NCBI GenBank assembly: GCA_050943435.1
Contig: JBMNPE010000003.1
Span: 1-34,800, forward strand
Origin: RGIG5675 sp050943435
GTDB taxonomy: Bacteria > Bacillota > Clostridia > Oscillospirales > Ruminococcaceae
Length of the DNA: 34,800 nt
Direction of reading: 5' to 3'
Every line of letters starts with the position of its first letter. The stretch's first letter is position 1. Below are positions 8,556 through 17,319 of the stretch, piece after piece. The translations under genes and the position numbers were made by a program. The notes under the pieces were generated by a model. It saw only the letters and a list, made by a program, of their open reading frames with translations, made no database searches and was not told the origin of the DNA.

Positions 8556-9419
8556 ATGGATTCGAGGGTTCTCAAATTCAGGGCCTTCATCACAACAGTC
8601 GATGAGGGCAGCATAACAAAGGCGGCGGAGACGCTTCACTACTCCCAGTCCGGGATAAGCAGGATGATTGCGGACCTCGAGGACGACTGGGGAGTTAAGC
8701 TTCTCGAGAGGGGCAGGAGCGGGGTCACGCTCACTTCCGACGGCAGGAGCGTTCTCCCGTATGCGAGGAGGCTCTGCGCAGAATACGGGGAACTCGGCTC
8801 AAAGATAGACGAGATACACGGGCTGGAATCCGGCCTCGTGAGGATAGCCTTATTTGAAACCGCAGCAGTGAACTGGCTTCCCGGGATCCTCGCTAAATTC
8901 AGGAAGGACCATCCCGGAATTGAATTCGAGATACTCGAGAGCGGGTATTCAGAAACTGAACAGAATATAGCCGACGGGCTCGCCGACCTTGGTTTCATCA
9001 AGATGCCGTCAAAATTAGGGCTCACATGCGAATTCCTCGAAAAGGACGAGCTTGTGGCCCTGCTGCCTGCGGACCATCCCCTTGCCTCGATGGAGAGGAT
9101 ACCGATTGAGGAGATGACCCGCTGGCCGTTCATCATGATAGACAGCAGCAGGGGAGAAATAAGCGAAATATTCGAAAAAAGCGGCCTCAACCTCAATATT
9201 TCCCTCAGGTTCGGGAACAGGTACTCTGTGATCTCGATGGTCGAAAAGGGCATAGGAATCAGCATCATCCCGAAGATGACCCTCGAGAGGACCAGGTTCA
9301 GCGGAGCCGTGAGGTCGCTGGATCCCCCGCAGTACTCCGATTTCGGGGTCGCCTACAGGGGAGACGAGCCCTCGTCTTCCGCGGCAAGGATTCTGCTCGA
9401 TTACGTGAAATACAGGTAA
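8556..9419 (+). CDS. LysR-family transcriptional regulator
   Basis: This 287-residue protein has the standard LysR layout. An N-terminal winged helix-turn-helix (residues about 1-60, with GSITKAAETLHYSQSGISRMIADLEDD split over helices 2-3) is followed by a linker helix. A periplasmic-binding-protein-like effector domain follows from about residue 88 (LVRIALFETAAVNWLPGILAKF, later MVEKGIGISIIPKM). The length is normal. It sits just after the iron-sulfur flavoprotein-like gene and just before a NimA-like gene, all on the same strand, so those neighbours are its likely targets. The effector is unknown. GGGAG about eight bases upstream serves as ribosome binding site. Confidence 0.93.
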   Translation: MDSRVLKFRAFITTVDEGSITKAAETLHYSQSGISRMIADLEDDWGVKLLERGRSGVTLTSDGRSVLPYARRLCAEYGELGSKIDEIHGLESGLVRIALFETAAVNWLPGILAKFRKDHPGIEFEILESGYSETEQNIADGLADLGFIKMPSKLGLTCEFLEKDELVALLPADHPLASMERIPIEEMTRWPFIMIDSSRGEISEIFEKSGLNLNISLRFGNRYSVISMVEKGIGISIIPKMTLERTRFSGAVRSLDPPQYSDFGVAYRGDEPSSSAARILLDYVKYR

Positions 9420-9435
9420 AAGGAGCCCATGATAT

Positions 9436-9909
9436 ATGTTTCCAGAGATGAGAAGATTCAGGCAGCAGCTGCCGGTATCCGAGTGCGAGGAAATCCTCAG
9501 TGCCGGGAGGCGCGGGGTGCTCTCAGTAAACGGACCCGACGGGTACCCGTATGGCATGCCCGTGAATTTCCTCTATGAGGACGGGAAGATATACTTTCAC
9601 GGGGCTTCTTTCGGCTCCAGGGTGGAGTGCCTCAAGAAGGACCAGAGGGCCTGCTTTACTGTATATGAGGCCGGGAAGCCCTCCCGGAACAAGAGGGGAT
9701 TCGACGTGAGGAGCGTCATAGTCTTCGGGAAGATATCCAGGGTGGAAGACGCAGAAAAAAAGACCGGAATCCTGAGGAATCTCGGTCTCAAGTATTTCCC
9801 GGATGATCCGGAATACGTGGAGCATGAAATAGAAAAATCCGGAAATGCCGCCCTCGTCACGGTGCTTTCAGTTGAGCACATGACCGGGAAGCTTGTAAAC
9901 GAATCCTAA
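9436..9909 (+). CDS. Pyridoxamine 5'-phosphate oxidase-fold flavin-binding protein, NimA-like
   Basis: This 157-residue protein shows the NimA/PNPOx-like pattern. The N-terminus is MRRFRQQLPVSECEEIL, a strand-rich core follows with GYPYGMPVNFLYEDGKIYFHGASFG (split over residues 36-60), then RVECLKKDQRACFTV. The C-terminal half includes the SVIVFGKISRVED strand. Family members bind FMN, F420 or heme-like cofactors; the Nim subgroup is linked to nitroimidazole resistance. ATG 9436 is chosen because AGGAG (9421-9425) is spaced ten bases from it; ATG 9429 opens another frame. Its TAA overlaps the minus-strand stop of the following transporter gene, so the two genes converge with no terminator between them. 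Confidence 0.82.
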   Translation: MFPEMRRFRQQLPVSECEEILSAGRRGVLSVNGPDGYPYGMPVNFLYEDGKIYFHGASFGSRVECLKKDQRACFTVYEAGKPSRNKRGFDVRSVIVFGKISRVEDAEKKTGILRNLGLKYFPDDPEYVEHEIEKSGNAALVTVLSVEHMTGKLVNES

Positions 9910-10736
9910 ATGAGGATGAGTCCCGTGATAAGTCCCGCGCCTGCGAGGACGCCGGCCATCACGAGGACTTCTTTTTTTGACTTGGAACTCTTTATGAGTT
10001 CAACCATCCCGAGCCCCGTCACGGAAGTGAGCCCCGCCGTGAGGGGGCCTATTCCTATCACTCCCTCGACGTAAAGTTCCGACAGCACTATGGACGGCGT
10101 GCAGCCCGGTATAAATCCTATTATTACAGCAGCTATCACCTGCACGAACGGGGCCGTGGAAAAGATGGACCTTATCGCGTCATCGCCTATGAAGTAGATG
10201 ATGATCTCGAGCACTGCAAGCGTGGCGAACACGAGCCCTGAACTCCTGAGGGTGTGCTCGAGGGAGGCCATGAATATCCCGTGCTTCGAGCAGTGGTCGT
10301 GGCATCCCTTGTGGACGAGGTCGTGCCTCGAGTGCACAGTGTGTTTGTTTTTGATAATGAAATCCAGCGCGAAGCCAAGGACTATACCCACTCCCAGCTT
10401 TACAAGTATAATGGTGGCGAGGTCTTTTGCCGGAATCAGCGATGCGGCAAGTATGGGAAGGGCGTCGTCGAACGTGGTTATGAACACTGCGGCGAGCGTC
10501 CCGAAGGTCACAAGGCCTCCTGAATAGATGCTCGCAGTTCCCACGCTGAATCCGCAGGACGGGACGAGCCCGAGCAGCCCGCCAATGAGAGGACCTATCC
10601 TCCCGTATTTCCTGAGGGCGGAATACATCTTGTCCCCGCCCTTGTGCTCGGCAAATTCTATTATCAGGTATGCCGCGAACAGAAACGGCATCAGCTTGAG
10701 CGTATCTAAAAGAGCGTCAAGTAAACAGTCCCACAT
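9906..10736 (-). CDS. ArsP_2-type 10-TM putative heavy-metal/manganese exporter
   Basis: This 276-residue polytopic membrane protein resembles the putative 10-TM heavy-metal exporter family (Pfam ArsP_2), often annotated as arsenic efflux or putative manganese transporter. Two internally related Cys motifs support this: PSCGFS (59-64) in the first half and PGCTPS (210-215) in the second, each inside a membrane segment, as expected from an inverted repeat. The loop between the halves (about 131-161) is rich in His, Cys and Asp (HTVHSRHDLVHKGCHDHC), a plausible metal-sensing or metal-binding loop. AAGGAG lies 14 bases before ATG 10736, a long spacing, but an in-frame stop rules out an earlier start. 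The gene is divergent from the hydrolase gene at 10798, with 61 bases shared for both promoters. Confidence 0.82.
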   Translation of the reverse strand: MWDCLLDALLDTLKLMPFLFAAYLIIEFAEHKGGDKMYSALRKYGRIGPLIGGLLGLVPSCGFSVGTASIYSGGLVTFGTLAAVFITTFDDALPILAASLIPAKDLATIILVKLGVGIVLGFALDFIIKNKHTVHSRHDLVHKGCHDHCSKHGIFMASLEHTLRSSGLVFATLAVLEIIIYFIGDDAIRSIFSTAPFVQVIAAVIIGFIPGCTPSIVLSELYVEGVIGIGPLTAGLTSVTGLGMVELIKSSKSKKEVLVMAGVLAGAGLITGLILI

Positions 10737-10797
10737 GGAAGATTATTAAGCTCCTTCTAAGGCAGATAATAAATAATATATTCCAAGGAGGTACAAA

Positions 10798-11724
10798 ATG
10801 GCAATCATCAGGGAAGATGCAGGCTTCGTTTCGTCGGACGGCTCTACCCGGGTTTACGGCACATGGTGGCTTCCGGAAGGTGAACCAAAGGCCATTTTCC
10901 AGTGCGCGCACGGAATGGCCGAATACATCGACAGATACGACCCGTTCTGCTCATACCTGGCAGGAAAAGGGTACGCGGTCTGCGGGATAGACTATCTCGG
11001 ACACGGGAAGACCTCTTCCCCCGAAAACTACGGCTACATGGCAAAGAAGGACGGCTGGAAGCTGATTACCAGGGACGTCCACACCATGACCGGGATTGCA
11101 AAAAAGAAATTCCCCGGCAAAAAGACAATACTGCTGGGGCACAGCATGGGGTCCTTCGTGGTGAGGTACTATGCGGAGCAGTGGTCGCAGGACATCGACG
11201 GCCTCATCATCTGCGGCACTGGAGGCACCAACCCGGCTGTAGGGGCGGGAATCGCCGTGCTCTCGGTGCTGAGGTTCTTTGAGGGCGGAAGGGCCAAGAG
11301 CAAGTTTGCAAAGAATCTTGCCTTCGGGAAGTACCAGGACAGGATCAAGAACCCGAAAACCGAATACGACTGGCTCTCCGTGGACGAGAAGAACGTCGAG
11401 GACTACGTGGCCGACCCGATGTGCGGATTCGACTTCACGCTTTCCGGATACCAGGACCTGCTCAGGATCCTCAAGAGGGTCTCGGACAGGGATTCCTGGA
11501 CAAAGATCAGGAAGGACCTGCCGGTATTCGTTATAGCCGGTGCAGAGGATCCCGTCGGGAACTACGGGGAAGGGCCGAAGGAAGTCGCAGACAACCTCAG
11601 GACGGTGCTCTCCGACGTGGAACTAAAGATCTACGACGGGATGAGGCACGAGATCCTGAGGGAGACCGAGAAGGAAAAGGTGTGGGGCGACGTTACTGAC
11701 TGGTGCTCCGCCAGGGGGATGTAA
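10798..11724 (+). CDS. Alpha/beta hydrolase, monoacylglycerol-lipase-like (S33-type)
   Basis: This 308-residue protein fits the serine aminopeptidase S33/monoglyceride lipase branch of the alpha/beta hydrolases. HGMAEYIDRYDPF near residue 39 is the HG oxyanion motif plus the family AEH/ERY-like block, GIDYLGHGKT follows, and the nucleophile is Ser116 in GHSMGS. Asp251 (AGAEDPVG) and His284 (GMRHEIL) complete the triad. No signal peptide or anchor is seen, so it should be cytoplasmic. It starts at ATG 10798 behind AAGGAGG. It is seven bases upstream of the ABC-F gene and probably forms an operon with it and the PAP2 gene. Lysophospholipid or monoglyceride hydrolysis is a family-based guess. 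Confidence 0.9.
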   Translation: MAIIREDAGFVSSDGSTRVYGTWWLPEGEPKAIFQCAHGMAEYIDRYDPFCSYLAGKGYAVCGIDYLGHGKTSSPENYGYMAKKDGWKLITRDVHTMTGIAKKKFPGKKTILLGHSMGSFVVRYYAEQWSQDIDGLIICGTGGTNPAVGAGIAVLSVLRFFEGGRAKSKFAKNLAFGKYQDRIKNPKTEYDWLSVDEKNVEDYVADPMCGFDFTLSGYQDLLRILKRVSDRDSWTKIRKDLPVFVIAGAEDPVGNYGEGPKEVADNLRTVLSDVELKIYDGMRHEILRETEKEKVWGDVTDWCSARGM

Positions 11725-11731
11725 GGGACAG

Positions 11732-13597
11732 ATGATTCTCCAGGCATCCTCTCTCAGGTTTTCCTACGGGTCTAACGAGGTCATAAAAGGGGCCTCCTTC
11801 GAGGTAAATGACGGCGAAAAGGTCGGAATCATCGGCAGCAACGGGTGCGGCAAGACCACGCTCGTAAAACTCATATGCGGAATGCTCCAGCCCTCATCCG
11901 GCACGATCGAATTCAAGAAGAACATCTCAATAGAGCACATGGACGAGGAAGCCGTGCCGGCAGGCGGCGGGACGGTCATGGACGTCATGAAGACCGCAGG
12001 CGGCGCAGACAGGCTCCTCGCGGAGATGAAGAGACTCGAATCGCAGATGGGAAGCGACCCGTCCCTCATTTCACGGTACGCCGACATATCCTCGAGATAC
12101 GAGGCTGTGGACGGGTACCACCTAGAGGACAACGCGAGGAGGATCCTCCTCGGAATGTCCTTCAAGGAGGAGGACTTTGACAAGGACGTGGGCCTCCTTT
12201 CCGGCGGCGAGAGGACGAGGCTCGCACTTGCAAGGCTCCTTATCTCTAACCCCGATGTCCTCGTGCTCGACGAACCCACAAACCACCTCGACGTAGCCGC
12301 CATGGAGTGGCTCGACCGCTTTATAAAGGACTACAGGTACACCGTGATAGCGGTCTCCCACGACAGGTGGTTCCTCAAGAATGTGCCGACCAGGATCATA
12401 GAAGTGGTGAATGGCAGGTGCAGGAGCTTTACAGGCGGATACGACGAATACATAAGGAAGCGCGACTTCGCGAGGGACATGGAGCAGCGCGAATACGAGA
12501 GGAATGCCGCGGAGAAGAAGAGGCTCCTCGAATACGCTGAAAAGAACATGGCCCGCTCCTCGACGAGGAACATGGCAAAGTCCCGCCTCAAGATGGCGGA
12601 GAGGATCGACGACACGCCTCCCGAGGCGGAAAGCCACGTAAGGCTGGATTTCACACTCGAGCCGAGGACTGAGCCATACAAGGAAGTCGCTGTCATCGAT
12701 GACGCCGGATTCTCGTTCGGAAACCGGACTCTGTTTTCCGGGTTTTCCTGCACGGTGCTGAGGGGTGAGAAGATCGCGGTAATGGGTGCCAACGGCACCG
12801 GCAAATCCACACTCATCAAGGCGTTAGCAGGTGAGGAAAGGCCTTCCGAGGGGAAGATATCCCTTGGCGAAAACGTGGAATACTCGTACTTTGTACAGGA
12901 CGTGTACTCAGCAGTCACCGGAAAGGACCCTATGTCGTACATCTGGGACAGATGGCCGAGAATGACGGCACTTGAGGTGAGATCCCACCTCGCGAGGTTC
13001 GGATTCACAGGGGACAGGGTGTTTACGGAAATGGAAGGACTATCCGGAGGGGAGCTTGCGAGGCTCCAGCTTGCAGAGATAGCCCTCGAGAGGCCGAACC
13101 TTCTGCTTCTGGACGAGCCGACCAACTACCTGGACCTCGTATCCAAGGACGAAATAGACTCCATGATAAAAAACTACCAGGGTACAGTAGTCTGCGTCAC
13201 GCACGACAGATTCCTGGCTTCCGGCCTCGGAGGCAGGGTCATAGGAATAGCCGACGGCGAGGCGAGGGTATACGAGAGCTACGAAAAGTACATAGAGGCC
13301 TCTGAGGAAGACAGGAGTTCCGTCCGGAAGGACAGAAAAAAGCCTTCCGGAACGACTGCCGCTGAGGAAAGGGAATCGAGGCGCGAAAGGGCCCTGAGGC
13401 GGCAGAGGATTTCCGACCTCGAAAAGGAGATAGAGAGTCTCGAGGCGGAGGAGAAGAAGCTGGAGCAGGAGGCGGCGAGCCCCGAGGCAATGGAAGACCA
13501 CGTGAGGCTCGACGAAATATACACGGAACTCACCCGCATAAAGGACGAAATAGCAAGAAAGACGGACGAATGGGCCGCCGCGGGTGAAGGACAATAG
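11732..13597 (+). CDS. ABC-F family ATP-binding protein (duplicated ATPase)
   Basis: This 621-residue soluble protein has two ABC ATPase domains and no membrane domain. Domain 1: Walker A GSNGCGKT (35-42), signature LSGGE (156-160), Walker B ending LDEPTNHLD (Asp180/Glu181). Domain 2: Walker A GANGTGKS (352-359), signature LSGGE (437-441), LDEPTNYLD (Asp461/Glu462). The charged helical linker (about 235-295) is the P-site tRNA interaction motif region of ABC-F proteins, which act on ribosomes as translation factors or antibiotic-target protectors. The C-terminus (about 535-621) is a predicted coiled coil rich in Arg, Glu and Lys. Which ABC-F subtype it is cannot be settled by eye; it could be a housekeeping factor or a resistance protein. 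Confidence 0.94.
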   Translation: MILQASSLRFSYGSNEVIKGASFEVNDGEKVGIIGSNGCGKTTLVKLICGMLQPSSGTIEFKKNISIEHMDEEAVPAGGGTVMDVMKTAGGADRLLAEMKRLESQMGSDPSLISRYADISSRYEAVDGYHLEDNARRILLGMSFKEEDFDKDVGLLSGGERTRLALARLLISNPDVLVLDEPTNHLDVAAMEWLDRFIKDYRYTVIAVSHDRWFLKNVPTRIIEVVNGRCRSFTGGYDEYIRKRDFARDMEQREYERNAAEKKRLLEYAEKNMARSSTRNMAKSRLKMAERIDDTPPEAESHVRLDFTLEPRTEPYKEVAVIDDAGFSFGNRTLFSGFSCTVLRGEKIAVMGANGTGKSTLIKALAGEERPSEGKISLGENVEYSYFVQDVYSAVTGKDPMSYIWDRWPRMTALEVRSHLARFGFTGDRVFTEMEGLSGGELARLQLAEIALERPNLLLLDEPTNYLDLVSKDEIDSMIKNYQGTVVCVTHDRFLASGLGGRVIGIADGEARVYESYEKYIEASEEDRSSVRKDRKKPSGTTAAEERESRRERALRRQRISDLEKEIESLEAEEKKLEQEAASPEAMEDHVRLDEIYTELTRIKDEIARKTDEWAAAGEGQ

Positions 13598-13629
13598 GGC
13601 AAAGGAGATACCGAAAGGAAATTTAATTT

Positions 13630-14592
13630 ATGCAGGGAAACGTTTTCTACTTCGACTGGGAAGTCGAGTTCATGGAGTGGTTCCAGGGACTCCTCGGCGA
13701 CGGCGCGGTCAAGGTCTTTTCCTTGATATCTGCCCTCGGCGAGACGGCCATAATGGTGGTCATCATAGGCGCACTGTACCTGTGCATCGACAAGGAGTAC
13801 GGGCTGTACGTCGGGACGAACATAATGTGCACGATAACGCTCAATCCGTTCATCAAAAACATATTCCTGAGGAGAAGGCCGTATTTCGACAATCCCGGGA
13901 TAAAGTGCCTCAAGCCTGTGGACAGCTCCGCGGACATATACGACATAACCGCACAGGACTACTCGTTCCCGAGCGGTCATTCGACCAATTCGACCACGGC
14001 TTATGTCTCGCTCGCCAGGTACAGGAGGACCATGGGAAAGAGGAGCGTCGTGCTCGACATCATAGCGGTGCTGTTCCCGTTCCTAATCGGCGTTTCGAGG
14101 GTTGCACTGGGCGTGCACTACCCGACGGACGTCATTGCAGGGTGGGCACTCGGAGTAGCGGTTTCCTTCCTCCTTCCGTACATTCTCTACAAGGTAAAGA
14201 GGAAATACCTCGTCTTCATAGGAATGGCAGTGATATTCCTGCCGGGATTCTTCTTCTGCAAGACCAACGACTTCTACACCGGCTACGGCACTATGGTCGG
14301 ATTCTACGCGGCATACATATTCGAGGAGAAATTCGTGAAATTCGGCAAGCCCAAGAACTTCCTCTTCGGCCTCATAAGGGTCGTGGGATGCGGGGCAGTC
14401 TATCTCGGAATGAACGCCCTCCTAAAGCTTCCGTTCTCTTCGGATTTCCTCACTTCCGCATCCACAGCAGCCTTCATAGTGAGGGCAGTGAGGCATGCGA
14501 TAGTCATCTTCTGCGTGATGGGGCTCTATCCGTGGCTCTTCAACTACTGGGAGACTCACAGCAGGAAAAAAGAAGTTTCAGTTTCAGAATAA
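13630..14592 (+). CDS. PAP2-family membrane phosphatase
   Basis: This 320-residue integral membrane protein carries the three phosphatase motifs of the PAP2 superfamily. C1 is KNIFLRRRP (Lys76 to Pro84), C2 is PSGHS (114-118), and C3 is SRVALGVHYPTD (catalytic His163). Several hydrophobic helices flank them, including an extended C-terminal membrane part (about 200-310) that is longer than in small undecaprenyl-PP phosphatases. Substrates in the family are lipid phosphates such as phosphatidate or undecaprenyl diphosphate. The gene starts at ATG 13630 behind AAAGGA, 32 bases after the ABC-F gene, and is closed by a strong terminator. A frame from 13584 covering the same DNA is a shadow. Confidence 0.92.
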   Translation: MQGNVFYFDWEVEFMEWFQGLLGDGAVKVFSLISALGETAIMVVIIGALYLCIDKEYGLYVGTNIMCTITLNPFIKNIFLRRRPYFDNPGIKCLKPVDSSADIYDITAQDYSFPSGHSTNSTTAYVSLARYRRTMGKRSVVLDIIAVLFPFLIGVSRVALGVHYPTDVIAGWALGVAVSFLLPYILYKVKRKYLVFIGMAVIFLPGFFFCKTNDFYTGYGTMVGFYAAYIFEEKFVKFGKPKNFLFGLIRVVGCGAVYLGMNALLKLPFSSDFLTSASTAAFIVRAVRHAIVIFCVMGLYPWLFNYWETHSRKKEVSVSE

Positions 14593-14626
14593 GAAAATCA
14601 TTTTGACAGATTGACAGATAACAAGG

Positions 14627-14662
14627 CCCTCAGCTCTATAGCTGAGGGTTTTGTGCTTTTTT
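14627..14662 (+). terminator. Intrinsic terminator after the PAP2 gene
   Basis: Perfect 9-bp stem CCCTCAGCT / AGCTGAGGG with a four-base loop, followed by TTTT and a second T-run. It lies between convergent genes. Confidence 0.93.
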
Positions 14663-14672
14663 TGTATTTAAA

Positions 14673-15467
14673 TCAGACGAAAGACCAGATGTGGCAGATC
14701 TCCATGTCGCAGGCTTTTTTAGAGCCGTGCAGCCCGAAGAATCCCAGGAATCTGTGGCACCCGTGATCAGGGGCAAACGCTATTGCAGTCCTCCTCGGAC
14801 CCTGGATGCCTCTGCAGGCGTCCCTGAGCTTAATGTAGGTTTCAACATTTTCCTTTAGGGCATTTATGGCTTTCTTTCCCTCAGGCGAAGTCCTGTGCAT
14901 CCAGTGGTCGTAGTCGCCGTTGTATACGACTATTAGGTCGTAGATGCCTGCCCTTATGAGTTCCTCTGCCTTCAGGTTGCACTGCTCCTTATGAGGATAG
15001 ATGAAGTAGTCTATCTTCCTCTCGAGAAAGAGCCTCGAAATCGAGTCATTTTCCGTCGACACTATTGCGGCCCTGAGGCCCGCATTCACTATGTCGTCAA
15101 ATACAGTGGGAATCCTGAGGACAGGCTTCCTGTAGACGTGTATCCCGTGCACGTCCGGGGTGACACCCGTGTACATCGACCCGAAGCATGCCGGGGTTAT
15201 CGAGGGGTGCACTGACTTCATGAGCACTGTGCTTCCGCCCTCGGCAGCAGCAGAAGTAATGCCGGAATACTTCCGGAATATCCACTCTCCTATGGCATCC
15301 GGGTTGTACATCACAACCCTTGGACGCGCGTCCCCGCCCAGATTTTTTCTGCACAGGTCCAGGACCTCCTCTATCGGTATGTCCGCGCCTTCATGGCAGG
15401 GGATTCCGAGAAGGGAGCATATTGTGGCGTTTATGCCGGTTATGCAGGGTCTGTCGTCGTATTCCAT
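14673..15467 (-). CDS. Alkaline-phosphatase-superfamily phosphodiesterase (NPP-like)
   Basis: This 264-residue protein shows the metal-binding pattern of the type I phosphodiesterase/nucleotide pyrophosphatase branch. Asp57 (MYNPDAIG) is the first metal ligand, and Thr91 in SITPACFGSM is the likely nucleophile, followed by MYTGVTPDVHGIH. The second site is Asp185/Asp187 to His191 (NGDYDHWMH), then Asp234-His235 (APDHGCH) and His247 (GLHG). It is shorter than secreted NPPs and has no signal peptide, so it is probably cytoplasmic. It begins seven bases after the stop of the amino-acid permease gene, so the two form a minus-strand operon. The substrate (nucleotide, phosphonate or sugar phosphate) cannot be told. 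Confidence 0.82.
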   Translation of the reverse strand: MEYDDRPCITGINATICSLLGIPCHEGADIPIEEVLDLCRKNLGGDARPRVVMYNPDAIGEWIFRKYSGITSAAAEGGSTVLMKSVHPSITPACFGSMYTGVTPDVHGIHVYRKPVLRIPTVFDDIVNAGLRAAIVSTENDSISRLFLERKIDYFIYPHKEQCNLKAEELIRAGIYDLIVVYNGDYDHWMHRTSPEGKKAINALKENVETYIKLRDACRGIQGPRRTAIAFAPDHGCHRFLGFFGLHGSKKACDMEICHIWSFV

Positions 15468-15474
15468 ATATGAT

Positions 15475-16635
15475 TCAGACCACCTTTACGAGAGAACCGA
15501 CTGTCGCGAGCAGGGAACTCACAATTACAAGAATGCGGAACGGCGCCGTCCCGAACTTCCCGCAGATTGGCGACAGGGAAGCCTTCTTTCTCGAATTCCT
15601 GTAAGCGAGGATTATTCCTATTCCGGTGAGAACCTGGATTACTCCAGCGAGCCTCGTGAATCCCACGAAGCTCTGCAGCCCTAGGAGGGCGAGAATAAGG
15701 GAGGGGATAGAGCATACGAGGTAGCTGAGTCTCCTCTTGAGGCCTGTCTGCTCATAGACTATGTCCCTGAGGTTCAGGGTGTTTGCCCAGAACGACGTGG
15801 AAAGAGCCAGAAGCGAGAAGACGTATCCGACAATTCCTACCCATCCGCCTATGCTCTGCGAGAGGTCCACTAGAGCGCCGGATTCCGATACGTTTCCGCC
15901 TGTGCCTATTATCGTCATGACGGTAATGAGGATGATGAGGAACAGGTTTACGCCGGTGCCGACGGCTATGCTGCTCTTTATCTTCTTTATGTCGCCGCCC
16001 AGCCCCTTAACGACCTGCGGCACTGACATGACTGCCGAGAGCGAGAACATGACCATGCTGTAGAGGGCAGCCACGTTCTTTATGTCTATGAATTCGTTAG
16101 CAAATCCGGACTTCGAGTGGATCATAGCCGAGACGAAGAGAATCCCGACTACGCCTACCATCGATATTACTGAGATCTTCTCGAAGATCCCGACCATCTT
16201 GAGGCCGTAGAGGACAACGAGGGAGACAACCGCGTAGTAGATGAGCATCCCGAGGCGGCTGTCGAGTCCGAACCACGAATTTATGACGGCTGCGCTGCCG
16301 GCTATGTACCCCGCAACGTTTACCAGGACTGAGAGGCCCAGGAAGAAGAAATCGGCCCAGGTGAGCGGCTTCCCGATCTTGCCTGTGAACAGTTCGTTTT
16401 TAAAGCACTTTATGAACTGAGCGCCTTTGTTGTTGTATGAGAGTTCGGCGATCATGTAGTGCATGAGCAGGTTTATGAGGTAGCAGACTGCGCAGATGAT
16501 AATTATGTGCAGCCAGCTGTTTCTCGATGCGAGATAGGGAACTGCCAGTATCCCGACGCCGACTCCGTGGCCCACAATGATACTCGCCGCCTCAAGAAAC
16601 GTGAGGGAGCCTTCCCGGTCCATTTTTCCTTCCAT
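15475..16635 (-). CDS. Amino-acid permease, APC superfamily (HAAAP-like)
   Basis: This 386-residue membrane protein has about 11 hydrophobic helices. The first helix holds SIIVGHGVGVGILAVP, which corresponds to the unwound glycine-rich substrate-binding stretch (GxGxGIL) of amino acid/polyamine transporters. The overall length and the AELSYNN block after the third helix resemble the aromatic/hydroxy amino acid permease group. The specific substrate is not readable. Start ATG 16635 is supported by GGAGG six bases upstream. A second ATG 12 bases in could also serve, but is less well placed. It precedes the NPP-like gene in the same operon and is divergent from the small anchored protein at 16783. 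Confidence 0.85.
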   Translation of the reverse strand: MEGKMDREGSLTFLEAASIIVGHGVGVGILAVPYLASRNSWLHIIIICAVCYLINLLMHYMIAELSYNNKGAQFIKCFKNELFTGKIGKPLTWADFFFLGLSVLVNVAGYIAGSAAVINSWFGLDSRLGMLIYYAVVSLVVLYGLKMVGIFEKISVISMVGVVGILFVSAMIHSKSGFANEFIDIKNVAALYSMVMFSLSAVMSVPQVVKGLGGDIKKIKSSIAVGTGVNLFLIILITVMTIIGTGGNVSESGALVDLSQSIGGWVGIVGYVFSLLALSTSFWANTLNLRDIVYEQTGLKRRLSYLVCSIPSLILALLGLQSFVGFTRLAGVIQVLTGIGIILAYRNSRKKASLSPICGKFGTAPFRILVIVSSLLATVGSLVKVV

Positions 16636-16717
16636 GTGTGTCCTCCAGTACAGAAAAATCCTTTTTTAACAGGATTGCATCAATCTTATTTAAAAGCTAT
16701 TAAAAGATTTTTTACAA

Positions 16718-16745
16718 TTGGAAATTAGAATACAGATTGTATAGA
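16718..16745 (+). promoter_or_regulatory. Possible promoter for the 16783 gene
   Basis: TTGGAA (16718-16723), a 16-bp spacer and TATAGA (16740-16745). Transcription would start near 16752. The match is only moderate, and the region is generally AT-rich. Confidence 0.33.
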
Positions 16746-16782
16746 AAATTTGGCATTGTGTGCAGGTTTGTATCTGGTTTCT

Positions 16783-17259
16783 ATGAGCAATAGTGAAAGT
16801 AAAGACAGAAGAATAAGAAGGGCATTCCTGATCACGTTCCTGGTGCTTGTCGCAGCGGCGGTGTCGTCCGTAGTGTGGTTTGCCGAAACAGAGGGCTACG
16901 AGGAGTACAACGCAAAGCTTTCCGACAGCTTCCTATATGCCAATTCCAACGGGGTGCTCTCTGCCTCGTACGAGGGCTCCAGCGGGCCTACTTACCTCAG
17001 CGTGAGGGATGCAAACGAAATCTATTCCATGATAAGGACTGCAGGCAGTTCTGGCAAGATAAAGGATTCACAGCAGGGAAGCGTCCTCGTCCTCTCCTTC
17101 GGGGACGGCTCCGAGATGATGCTGGAGGGGGATCCCACGGGATCTGCGTGCGGAACCTGCGTCTGGTATAAGGACAGCGAAGGCAACGAGTATTCTTACT
17201 ATTCCGAATCCCTCGATTTCGACACGGTGCTCGAAATAGTCTCGAGCAGCGGAAACTGA
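16783..17259 (+). CDS. Small membrane-anchored protein, unknown function
   Basis: I do not recognise the family. From ATG 16783 the product has 158 residues. A basic N-terminus (KDRRIRR) is followed by one hydrophobic helix (about residues 13-33), then a soluble domain of about 120 residues with many Ser, Gly, Tyr and acidic residues. This looks like an extracytoplasmic beta-rich domain on a signal anchor. Near residue 125 there is a CGTC pair (SACGTCVWYKD) that might form a disulfide. An in-frame TTG at 16750 would add 11 hydrophobic residues but lies next to the predicted transcription start. The ribosome binding site is weak. It stands alone, flanked by a terminator. Confidence 0.65.
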   Translation: MSNSESKDRRIRRAFLITFLVLVAAAVSSVVWFAETEGYEEYNAKLSDSFLYANSNGVLSASYEGSSGPTYLSVRDANEIYSMIRTAGSSGKIKDSQQGSVLVLSFGDGSEMMLEGDPTGSACGTCVWYKDSEGNEYSYYSESLDFDTVLEIVSSSGN

Positions 17260-17271
17260 ATTTAGATTTTC

Positions 17272-17306
17272 AGAAAGCCGGCGGACATCCTCCGGCTTTC
17301 TTTGTG
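17272..17306 (+). terminator. Intrinsic terminator
   Basis: Perfect 10-bp stem AGAAAGCCGG (17272-17281) / CCGGCTTTCT (17292-17301), then a T-rich tract. It separates the convergent 16783 and DHHW genes. Confidence 0.88.
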
Positions 17307-17319
17307 TCTTCTGGTATTT

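Noticed and set aside
13584..14606. 340-codon frame overlapping the PAP2 gene
   Set aside because: It lies out of frame with a clear PAP2 phosphatase and is rich in Arg, Gly and His as shadow frames are in this codon usage.
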